A DNA stretch of 44,145 nucleotides from Prochlorococcus sp. AG-436-E22 (GTDB taxonomy: Bacteria > Cyanobacteriota > Cyanobacteriia > PCC-6307 > Cyanobiaceae): assembly GCA_003212615.1 (NCBI GenBank), contig QCPG01000009.1, forward strand, positions 1-44,145, given 5' to 3'. Made by a program: the position numbers and the translations under genes. The notes below the pieces were generated by a model. That model did no database searches. It was not told where the DNA came from and worked only from the letters and a program-made list of their open reading frames with translations. Below are positions 22,725 through 30,777 of this stretch, piece after piece (position 1 is the stretch's first letter; each line of letters opens with the position of its first letter).

Positions 22725-23246
22725 TTATTTAACACTATAAATTTTGAATCTAGGCTCTAAATTAGTTATACAATCTATAAGTTTTTTGTTATCTTTGCTA
22801 TTCGTAACCTTGAATTCAGATTCAACTGTAGCTCCTTTATCTCTTATAGCTTGATTTAAAACTATTGAACCGTTTTCGTCAGATACTGATCTATGAAAAG
22901 TTCCTCTAGGGATTCTTAGAATAGATCCACAGGATTCTAATCTAACTTTATAAAAAGGATAAGCCCACCCAAAATTAACAAGGAAAAAAGTTCTTCCCCC
23001 TGAAATAGCTAGTAGATTATCTTCTTGATTATTATGTATATAAAATTGCCAATTATTTAATTCGTCATCATTTGGCGGACTAACTGCAGGACCACTGTGT
23101 ATTACTAGATCTCTATAATTTGATTCATTAATACTAATATCAAAAAATCTGACATCTTTTGTGTCACGAAATTTTTCATAACTTATCAATTCAAACATTT
23201 TTGATTTGTTTGATTTAATAACTGGAATTTCCAAACTTGAGTTCAA
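22725..23246 (-). CDS. Hypothetical cupin-like protein
   Basis: 173 aa; beta-rich, [17 protein letters not shown] resembles a cupin metal-site strand. Confidence 0.5.
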   Translation of the reverse strand: MNSSLEIPVIKSNKSKMFELISYEKFRDTKDVRFFDISINESNYRDLVIHSGPAVSPPNDDELNNWQFYIHNNQEDNLLAISGGRTFFLVNFGWAYPFYKVRLESCGSILRIPRGTFHRSVSDENGSIVLNQAIRDKGATVESEFKVTNSKDNKKLIDCITNLEPRFKIYSVK

Positions 23247-23371
23247 TTTTCTTTAAAGATTAAACAAATGAAAACAGATATATACATCTGGGAACGTATC
23301 AATTATCACTAAAAACATATTTTTATTTATTTATTTTTTTTTATTACTTTAAAGGGTTAAAAATTTATTTT

Positions 23372-24229
23372 TTATTTAATTTCAAGAGGTTTGATTTCCC
23401 AGGATAAAGAATTTCCCAGATCATTTTTTCCTGTAAAGATTCCTGTAATGACAGAAGTCAAATTAGATTTGGAAGAGGATACCAATGTTAAATATCTTTC
23501 ATCTATTAATCCTTTTCCGCTTGGATCAAAACCTCTCCAACCAGCACCTGGTATATATAACTCAGCCCAAGCATGTAAATCTAACTCAGAAGGCAACGGA
23601 TCTTCAAAATGATAACCACTCACAAACCTACTTGGGATCCCAACAGACCTACAAGCTTCAACCATCAGCATTGCTAAATCTCTGCATGAACCTATACGTT
23701 CTCTAAGTGTTCTGCTGGCTGGCCATGCAGGACCTGTATGTCTTTTAGTATATTTGACTCTATCTTGAATGATCTCTATTAGTTGGTAGGTGAATGATAA
23801 TGCGTTATTAATACTTCCTGCCAAAGCTTCTTGGGCAAGTTCAACTGCAGATGGATCGTGTTGTCCATTGGGCATCCAACCTTCTAGAGCCCCCTGTAAA
23901 TCTCTGTTAATAATGCTTCTACAAAAAGGTAATGTTAAATCTCTATTTTTAACTCCATCGATAATGTTTGGATGTTTAATCGTTTCAACTTCGCTAATTG
24001 ATTCAATAATTAAATTATCTGTTAATCCATTGAATCTGATTCTATTAATCTCTTCGCCACTTGCAGCAAGTAATGGATAAATAATTTCTGGTTCAGGGGT
24101 TATTTTTAATTCAAAATTCTTTAACTTTTGAAATCCATTTGACCTTGGCTTTATACATAATCTATGCTCTCCTAATTGAACAGAGTCTTCATATTTATAT
24201 TCAAGTTTGTGAATGTATTTAATTCTCAT
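23372..24229 (-). CDS. Transglutaminase-like cysteine protease family protein
   Basis: 285 aa; RIGSCRDLAMLMVEACRSVGIPSRFVSGYHF and LHAWAELYIPGAGWRGFDPS: Cys-His-Asp triad intact. Confidence 0.92.
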   Translation of the reverse strand: MRIKYIHKLEYKYEDSVQLGEHRLCIKPRSNGFQKLKNFELKITPEPEIIYPLLAASGEEINRIRFNGLTDNLIIESISEVETIKHPNIIDGVKNRDLTLPFCRSIINRDLQGALEGWMPNGQHDPSAVELAQEALAGSINNALSFTYQLIEIIQDRVKYTKRHTGPAWPASRTLRERIGSCRDLAMLMVEACRSVGIPSRFVSGYHFEDPLPSELDLHAWAELYIPGAGWRGFDPSGKGLIDERYLTLVSSSKSNLTSVITGIFTGKNDLGNSLSWEIKPLEIK

Positions 24230-24240
24230 TAATAAACTTC

Positions 24241-25182
24241 TTAATTAATAAAATATTTTTCTTGAATGAGATCATTTAATTTATTTAAATCAATTTGTAA
24301 TGAATCGATTGCCTCATGTAAACCATCATTGATTATATCTTCAATTCTGATATAACTCCACTTGGCTTTAAGCAAACCTCTCATGCATTCTAATTCTGAA
24401 GGGTTTTCAGGAGGTGGTGAGGTATCTATACTCTTAAGAGTATTGCTTATCCCATCAAGACAGTATCTTACTGATCTAGGGAAAATTGGATCAAGTAAAA
24501 GAAATCTTGCAACTGAATTAGGCTTTATAGAATTTTGCTCTGCTTTCCTAAACATTTGATAAGCTCCAGCTGAGCGTAAAAGTGCAATCCATTGCAACTC
24601 ATCAAGAACTCCTCCAAGTTTATCTAAGCTGGGTAGAAGTAAATAATATTTAACATCTAAAATTCTAGATGTTTTGTCAGCTCTCTCAATTAATCTTCCA
24701 AGAATGCTAAATCTCCAAGCAAGGTCTTTGCTTAGAGTCGCATCTGTAATTCCATAAAAAAGCTGACATTCCCTCCTTATTTCACTTAATTGTTCTTGTC
24801 TTGGTTTATTCCATATCGCCTCTCCATCTTGCATATTCCAATATAAAATATTGATTTGTTCCCACATTTCTGTGGTCATTACGTCTCTGATTTGTCTTGC
24901 ATTTTCTCTGGCCATTTGAATGCAAGAAATTATGCTGTTTGGATTTAAACGATCTCTTATTAAAAAATTAATAACATCATCAGGTTTTTTCTCTGGGAAC
25001 CTATTATCAAAAGATTCTCTGTCACTTGAGGCATCAATTAATGGGAGCCAAGGTTCTGCGCTTCCAGGTGGGCAATCTAATGACATTGCTTCACTTACTT
25101 CTACAAAACGAGATATATTTTCTGCTCGTTCTAAATAACGATTTATCCAATAAAGAGACTCTGCTACACGACTTAAAAGCAT
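24241..25182 (-). CDS. Alpha-E domain protein (DUF403)
   Basis: 313 aa; MLLSRVAESLYWINRYLERAENISRFVEV. Confidence 0.92.
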   Translation of the reverse strand: MLLSRVAESLYWINRYLERAENISRFVEVSEAMSLDCPPGSAEPWLPLIDASSDRESFDNRFPEKKPDDVINFLIRDRLNPNSIISCIQMARENARQIRDVMTTEMWEQINILYWNMQDGEAIWNKPRQEQLSEIRRECQLFYGITDATLSKDLAWRFSILGRLIERADKTSRILDVKYYLLLPSLDKLGGVLDELQWIALLRSAGAYQMFRKAEQNSIKPNSVARFLLLDPIFPRSVRYCLDGISNTLKSIDTSPPPENPSELECMRGLLKAKWSYIRIEDIINDGLHEAIDSLQIDLNKLNDLIQEKYFIN

Positions 25183-25183
25183 T

Positions 25184-26617
25184 TTATTTACCTACAACCC
25201 AAGTATCTTTGCATCCTCCGCCTTGAGAAGAGTTTACGACTAATGATCCTTTTTTTAAGGCTACCCTTGTGAGCCCACCTGGGCTTACCCATGAATCTTT
25301 TCCTCTTAATATGTATGGTCTTAAATCGACATGACATGGATATAGCTCCCCATCACATAACGATGGCACAGTAGATAATTCTAATGTTGGTTGTGCAATG
25401 AAATTTCTAGGATTGTTTTTGATTTTATTAGCAAATTCTTCTATTTCACTGGTCGTTGAGTGAGGTCCAATTAACATTCCATAACCCCCAGCTTCAGCTA
25501 CAGACTTAACAACTAGTTTTGATAAATTTTCTAGAACATACTCTCGATCCTTTTTGTAATGACAAATATAAGTTTTTACATTTTTAATAATAATTTCTTC
25601 ATCAAGATAATATTTGATGATTTTTGGAACAAAAGAATAAATCATTTTGTCATCTGCTATTCCAGTGCCAGGTGCATTTGCTAAAGCAACATGACCTGCC
25701 TTGAAAACATCAAGTAATCCACTAACACCAAGGCAGGATTCTTTTTTAAAATTAAGAGGATCTAAGAAATTATCATCAATTCTTCTGTAAATGACATCTA
25801 CTCTTTTTAATCCAGAGGTGGTTTTTAAATATACATAATCATCATTACAAACTAAGTCATGACCTTGAACTAGTTGGATGCCCATTTCTTGAGCTAAATA
25901 ACTATGTTCAAAATAAGCACTATTAAAAATTCCTGGAGTTAGTAGAACTATCTTGGGAGTATCTGTCCAAACTGCAAGTTCTTGAAGAGTTTTTAAAAGA
26001 TATGATGGATATTCATCGATCGGTTTTACTATTCTGCCAGAGAAAAGATTAGGAAAAATATTTTTCATAACTAATCTATTTTCTAAGAAATAAGCAACCC
26101 CAGAAGGGCATCTTAAATTATCTTCTAAAACATGCCAATGCCCCTTTCTGTCCCTTATCAAATCTAGTCCTGAAATTTGACACCATTTATTTAATGGAGG
26201 TTTGAAACCTATCATTTGAGGTCTCCAACCTTCTGAACTCTCTATTAATTCTCTTGGAATTATTCCGTCATTAATTATATTTTGAGAATTATAAATATCA
26301 TCAAGGAATAAATCAATTGCCTCAAGCCTTTGTTTCAGGCCTTTTTCTAATGTTATCCAATCATCTTTACTTATTATTCTTGGTAGTGGATCAAAAGGTA
26401 ATATTCTCTCCGTCCCTTTTAAACCAGTATCATTTAACCTAAAAGTAGCACCATGTCTTAGTAATAATTTTTTTGCTGCAGAATGATTCCTGTTTAATTC
26501 TTCAAGCCCCATATTGTCTAAAGAGGAAAGAAGTGGAATTAATATTTCTCTAGCAGAGTTAACATTATCCTTAAAGTATTCATCAAAACTATTTTTAGGA
26601 AGATAACCAGAAAACAT
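25184..26617 (-). CDS. Circularly permuted type 2 ATP-grasp protein
   Basis: 477 aa; KPPLNKWCQISGLDLIRDRKGHWHVLEDNLRCPSGVAYFLENR, VLLTPGIFNSAYFEHSYLA, VSPGGLTRVALKKGSLVVNSSQGGGCKDTWV. Confidence 0.93.
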   Translation of the reverse strand: MFSGYLPKNSFDEYFKDNVNSAREILIPLLSSLDNMGLEELNRNHSAAKKLLLRHGATFRLNDTGLKGTERILPFDPLPRIISKDDWITLEKGLKQRLEAIDLFLDDIYNSQNIINDGIIPRELIESSEGWRPQMIGFKPPLNKWCQISGLDLIRDRKGHWHVLEDNLRCPSGVAYFLENRLVMKNIFPNLFSGRIVKPIDEYPSYLLKTLQELAVWTDTPKIVLLTPGIFNSAYFEHSYLAQEMGIQLVQGHDLVCNDDYVYLKTTSGLKRVDVIYRRIDDNFLDPLNFKKESCLGVSGLLDVFKAGHVALANAPGTGIADDKMIYSFVPKIIKYYLDEEIIIKNVKTYICHYKKDREYVLENLSKLVVKSVAEAGGYGMLIGPHSTTSEIEEFANKIKNNPRNFIAQPTLELSTVPSLCDGELYPCHVDLRPYILRGKDSWVSPGGLTRVALKKGSLVVNSSQGGGCKDTWVVGK

Positions 26618-26754
26618 ATATTTCTTCGTTTAGTAATTTTTACTTGAGCTTCAGATCTTAATTCGTATTTATGGCTACCAAAAATAAGATCTCTTGAATC
26701 GATCTATTTCATTATTTTGATCATTGAATTATATTTCTTAAAAATCTAAAAGGT

Positions 26755-26991
26755 ATGAGTTCTAGTAATTGGCAATTTGTTTTGTTTAGATATTTCGCAA
26801 GCTTTCTTTTTATCCTCTCTCACAGTTTGCTGGTTCTTGATCATCTACCCGTAGGGGCGGCACTCCACGGGCTAGGGGAGGTTTTTATTGCGCCTTGGGC
26901 TTTTAGGGAAAGAGCTTGGGATCTTGTGGTTATTGCAGTTTTATTTTTCTTCTTCGATATCTGGGGACTTATAAACACTCCTTGGAATTAA
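26755..26991 (+). CDS. Small conserved membrane protein
   Basis: 78 aa, two TM segments, Trp-rich C-terminus. Confidence 0.6.
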   Translation: MSSSNWQFVLFRYFASFLFILSHSLLVLDHLPVGAALHGLGEVFIAPWAFRERAWDLVVIAVLFFFFDIWGLINTPWN

Positions 26992-27022
26992 CTGGTATTA
27001 TTTATTTATTAATTCTCTGAAA

Positions 27023-27256
27023 ATGATACTAAGGATTAAATCTGATTTTTATAAAATTTTTAAAATAATTTTTCTTTTACTTCTAACAAATATTTCTAAT
27101 TTATATGCACATAATATTTTTAATGGTGGTTGCAAAGAACATTGTGGACAAAAAGTTAAAGCTATAAATAATGAAAAAAAATTAAATAATTTTAGTGATC
27201 AAATGCATATTGAGAGTAAAAATTCATGTTTAAATAAATCTCTATGTAGAGGTTAA
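27023..27256 (+). CDS. Small secreted Cys-containing hypothetical protein
   Basis: 77 aa; signal peptide then GGCKEHCGQK ... NSCLNKSLCRG. Confidence 0.5.
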   Translation: MILRIKSDFYKIFKIIFLLLLTNISNLYAHNIFNGGCKEHCGQKVKAINNEKKLNNFSDQMHIESKNSCLNKSLCRG

Positions 27257-27284
27257 CCTCTCGGGATTTTTTGAAATTGTTTTA

Positions 27285-27557
27285 TTAAATTTTTTCTTTG
27301 ATAATTTTCATGATACTATTATTAGCTTGATAATTCTTATTAGGTGGATTTATTTGATTTTTAATTAAAAAAATAAAAGTATATATTAAGGGTAGAAGTA
27401 ATGATGACGCAGCAACTAAAGCAATTATCTGGTTCCACCTAATAAATGGTTTTTTTACAAGATCCTCTCCACACAAACCACATATAAGATTACCTTTTGA
27501 GGATTGTGTTTGAAATTGATATTTAGGATTGCAAAATGGGCAATAATATCGAACCAT
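27285..27557 (-). CDS. Zinc-ribbon membrane protein
   Basis: 90 aa; YYCPFCNPKY...LICGLCGEDL (two CxxC) then a TM helix. Confidence 0.65.
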   Translation of the reverse strand: MVRYYCPFCNPKYQFQTQSSKGNLICGLCGEDLVKKPFIRWNQIIALVAASSLLLPLIYTFIFLIKNQINPPNKNYQANNSIMKIIKEKI

Positions 27558-27613
27558 TTTTAATTTTTATTGTTTTAATCATTATCTATAAATCTAGAAG
27601 AAAGTCATCTTAT

Positions 27614-27645
27614 TAAAAAAAAAGAGAGCTTAAATAAGCCCTCTT
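27614..27645 (-). terminator. Rho-independent terminator on the minus strand
   Basis: Minus strand AAGAGGGCTT-ATTT-AAGCTCTCTT followed by a T run. Confidence 0.75.
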
Positions 27646-27906
27646 TTATCTCTTACTTATATTTCTTACTGAAGTTAATAACGCACCTAAATCATGGATC
27701 CTTGTTGTTAACTTCTATTAAGCCAAAGCTCAACAAAATTAACTAATTGTCTTTAACTGGGGCAAAAACTCTAGAATTAAGCTTGTTTCTTTAAGGGCAC
27801 CTAAACGATGCAGAAGAAGGAAGCTTAGACATTAATAAAAAATAATTGGAGCAGTTAATTAAATTAGTTCGGTTTATTCCGAAATTTCAGGCAGGCTATC
27901 GATCAT
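27617..27906 (-). ncRNA. Putative structured non-coding RNA or 5' leader/attenuator, ending in an intrinsic terminator
   Basis: No ORF; ordered hairpins on the minus strand (AAGCTT..TTCTT/AAGAA..AAGCTT; GAAGTTAA/TTAACTTC) plus terminator; TTTAGGTGC duplicated in the two hairpin loops. Confidence 0.5.
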
Positions 27907-28114
27907 TTTGAAAGACCTCCTAGAACTCAACAATATAAAATTAGGAAAATATTTCTCTAAAGACAATCCGTTTTTATACGCATTGCTTTTTAATTAAAAA
28001 TGTCCGAGAGTATTAATCGTGTAAATTTTTTTGAGATATTTTTAGTAAGTTTTGCTTATTTCTTTTGATATTTAATTCGACTATCTTAATTTTAAATAAT
28101 TGAGGAACTCTTTT

Positions 28115-28270
28115 ATGAATCATTCGAATGAAGTTAGTAAAACTGATAAATCTAATCCTATAGACGAATATTTTCAATGTCTCTCATATTGCGATATTCA
28201 CCCAAAAGGAATAGATAATGACTGTGAGGTCATTTGTATGGAAAGACATTTAAAATCTAACTATTGGTAA
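28115..28270 (+). CDS. 51-aa small protein with twin CX3C motif
   Basis: Not in ORF track: MNHSNEVSKTDKSNPIDEYFQCLSYCDIHPKGIDNDCEVICMERHLKSNYW*. Confidence 0.65.
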   Translation: MNHSNEVSKTDKSNPIDEYFQCLSYCDIHPKGIDNDCEVICMERHLKSNYW

Positions 28271-28289
28271 TTTTATAAATTTCTACTTT

Positions 28290-29363
28290 TTACTTAAATC
28301 CCTTAGAAAAAAGGTTAGTACGAACTTTAAATTTCCATACATTTACCACACCTTTTGCATTAACTGCTGCAAGTGCACAATCATCGGGTCTCCAGGATAT
28401 TGCCCCTACTAAATCTCCTGCGAATGCAGCCCCAACTGGATCTCCATTACCATCATTTTTTAGGAAACTTGCAACAACAGAACCATCCCTAGATCCTGAG
28501 GCTACAAGCATACCTTTATTTGAAAAGGCTAGGCTCGAAATAGGCTCTGTATGGTGACATAGCTCTCCAGGCATAGTCCCTTCGGGACCATTTCCTATAA
28601 AACTCCATACTGTAATTCTTTCACTGCCACTAGTTGCTAGTAATTTCCCGCTGTCATCAAAAGCAAGATGACTTGGTTTGCCAGGGTATCCCGTCATCTC
28701 TGCATCCATTCCCGTTGATCTTCTCCAGAAATGAACTGAATTGTCTTGACTCCCGCAGGCGACTATATCTCCATCAGGACTTAATTCCATTGATACCAAT
28801 GATCCTTGCCACTCAAGTTTTTGATTAGTTTTATTATTAACTATGTCAAAGAATGTCACTCTTCCGTAGCAAGCAGTTGCTAGCTCATTTTTATTTGACC
28901 ATGTTATTGCACTTACTGTGCTTGGATGGTCATTTGAAATCCATTTCTCTTCACCAATCTCATTAAAAACATATACTTTTTTTGAGGAAGCTATTGCTAG
29001 AAATAAACCGTCTTTAGACCACTTTAGGTGTTCTACCCAACCTTTACCAAGATTAAGTGTTTTAATTACTTTACCTTCTTGGCAATTCCAAATCTGAACA
29101 TTTCCATCCTGACCTGATGTTGCAAAAATTTCACCATCTGGATGGATGGCCATTGCTAATAGACCACCAGAGTGTGTATTTTCTTTTTCCCAAATAATTT
29201 TTCCAGTATCTCCTTCGAATGCAAAAATACCACCTGCCACGTCGCCAACAATAAATTGTTTACCTTTAAGAGCCCAGCCACATGCTATGGCATAATCGCT
29301 AACTTCAGCTTTCCATCCCTCGTGGAACATACCCCTTGGGCTAAATGGTTCTATATCAGGCAT
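28290..29363 (-). CDS. WD40 repeat protein
   Basis: 357 aa; FATSGQDGNVQIWNCQEG, VACGSQDNSVHFWRRSTG, VASGSRDGSVVASF. Confidence 0.9.
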   Translation of the reverse strand: MPDIEPFSPRGMFHEGWKAEVSDYAIACGWALKGKQFIVGDVAGGIFAFEGDTGKIIWEKENTHSGGLLAMAIHPDGEIFATSGQDGNVQIWNCQEGKVIKTLNLGKGWVEHLKWSKDGLFLAIASSKKVYVFNEIGEEKWISNDHPSTVSAITWSNKNELATACYGRVTFFDIVNNKTNQKLEWQGSLVSMELSPDGDIVACGSQDNSVHFWRRSTGMDAEMTGYPGKPSHLAFDDSGKLLATSGSERITVWSFIGNGPEGTMPGELCHHTEPISSLAFSNKGMLVASGSRDGSVVASFLKNDGNGDPVGAAFAGDLVGAISWRPDDCALAAVNAKGVVNVWKFKVRTNLFSKGFK

Positions 29364-30700
29364 TTATCAAAGCCTTCTTGCATCTCTTTCTCATTTAGAT
29401 TTCTACCGATAAAAACAAGTTGATTTCTACGAGGTTCGTTACCCCATTCTTTATCAGGTTGCGCAGTAAATAACATGTGTACTCCCTGGAAAACTATTCG
29501 CCTTGGGTTACCTGAGTAACTTATGAAACCTTTAGTTCTGAATATATCCACCCCTTTTTCTGAGAGAAGCCTTCCCATCCAAGTATTTAGTTTTTCTGGG
29601 TCAACATCTCCAAAACGCTCTATAGCAATTGAGCCTACCTCATCATCATGCTCATGCTCTGCTTGCCAGAACCTTTCAGTATTGAATGGAATCTCTTTAT
29701 TTTCGTCACTTTTAATGACTTTCATATTAAATTCTTCAGCAGTGTGTTGTGTAAACAAACCTATTCTTGTTGGCTTTTCTATATGCAGGATGAAGGATTT
29801 ATTTCCTTTATCCTTCAATTTGAGATTTATATGTTCTCCATATGGGATAGTATTTCCAGGCTCTAAAGTATTAGCTTTTTCTGCATAAAGTCTTACGGAG
29901 GATTCAGCACCATCTTTAAGTTCCTCCTCACTCTCACCTTGGTTAGCGAGAGCTACTAGGGACATTTCTGGATCGGGTCCTTCTTCTAGCCTTAATTCAT
30001 ATTTACTTGCATCAAGATCGTAAACACCTGTCCATTCAAAAGGATATTCTGGTTCAAGGAATGTTGGCCTGCGTTTAAGGATCTGATCAAGATCAAATGC
30101 ACTTAGATTTAAGACTGTTTCAATTGGTACTTTGGCATTCTCGGCTCTAATAATTCGAGTCATTCGGTTCATATCTCTCAATCTCGATTCAAGAGTATCT
30201 AGTGCATCATCAGAGACTAAATCAGTTTTATTAAGGACAAGAACATCTGCAAATGCCACTTGTTCTGAACTTTCATCACTCCTGCCTAGCTGTTGATCAA
30301 TATGAGCAGCATCAACTAAAGTCACAATTCCATCAAGAGTAAATTCAGAACTAATTTCTTCATCCATGAAAAATGTCTGAGCGACTGGACCAGGATCTGC
30401 TAATCCTGTCGTTTCTACTAAAACATAGTCAAACTTATCTCTTCTTTTCATAAGATTGCCAAGGACTCTTATTAAATCACCGCGAACAGTACAACAAATG
30501 CACCCGTTTGACATCTCAAACACTTCTTCATCGGCATTAATTACGAGCCCTTGATCTATACCTACTTCACCGTATTCATTCTCAATTACGGCTATTCTTT
30601 TCCCGTGCTCTTCACTCAATATTCTATTAAGCAAAGTAGTCTTCCCTGAACCCAAAAATCCAGTGAGAATAGTAACGGGAACTTTATCTTTGATGCTCAT
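29351..30700 (-). CDS. CobW/P47K (COG0523) GTPase, candidate metal chaperone
   Basis: 449 aa; VTILTGFLGSGKTTLLNRIL, SNGCICCTVRGDLI, VLVLNKTDLV. Confidence 0.94.
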   Translation of the reverse strand: MSIKDKVPVTILTGFLGSGKTTLLNRILSEEHGKRIAVIENEYGEVGIDQGLVINADEEVFEMSNGCICCTVRGDLIRVLGNLMKRRDKFDYVLVETTGLADPGPVAQTFFMDEEISSEFTLDGIVTLVDAAHIDQQLGRSDESSEQVAFADVLVLNKTDLVSDDALDTLESRLRDMNRMTRIIRAENAKVPIETVLNLSAFDLDQILKRRPTFLEPEYPFEWTGVYDLDASKYELRLEEGPDPEMSLVALANQGESEEELKDGAESSVRLYAEKANTLEPGNTIPYGEHINLKLKDKGNKSFILHIEKPTRIGLFTQHTAEEFNMKVIKSDENKEIPFNTERFWQAEHEHDDEVGSIAIERFGDVDPEKLNTWMGRLLSEKGVDIFRTKGFISYSGNPRRIVFQGVHMLFTAQPDKEWGNEPRRNQLVFIGRNLNEKEMQEGFDKCLI

Positions 30701-30752
30701 TTACTGATTTTTACTAAATAAACAATAGTTTAATAATAGTAATAATAAGAAA

Positions 30753-30770
30753 TGAAAACCATTTTTATTA
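30753..30770. promoter_or_regulatory. Candidate Zur box upstream of cobW
   Basis: TGAAAACCATTTTTATTA, 15/18 identical to TGATAATCATTTTCATTA between znuA and znuC. Confidence 0.45.
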
Positions 30771-30777
30771 GAAAAAT

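Noticed and set aside
23391-24080. Three plus-strand ORFs (23391-23612, 23485-23706, 23790-24080)
   Set aside because: Antisense shadows of the transglutaminase gene with low-complexity translations.
26640-26740. AAGATCTCTTGAATCGATCT imperfect palindrome upstream of 26755
   Set aside because: Short, no T run or known operator match; likely chance in AT-rich DNA.
27614-27906. tmRNA (ssrA), including the permuted two-piece form known in marine picocyanobacteria
   Set aside because: No T-arm GGTTCGAATCC-like element and no ANxIVxF-type tag reading frame seen.
29523-29888. 121-aa plus-strand ORF
   Set aside because: Antisense to cobW, Ser/Phe/Leu/Cys-rich shadow translation.
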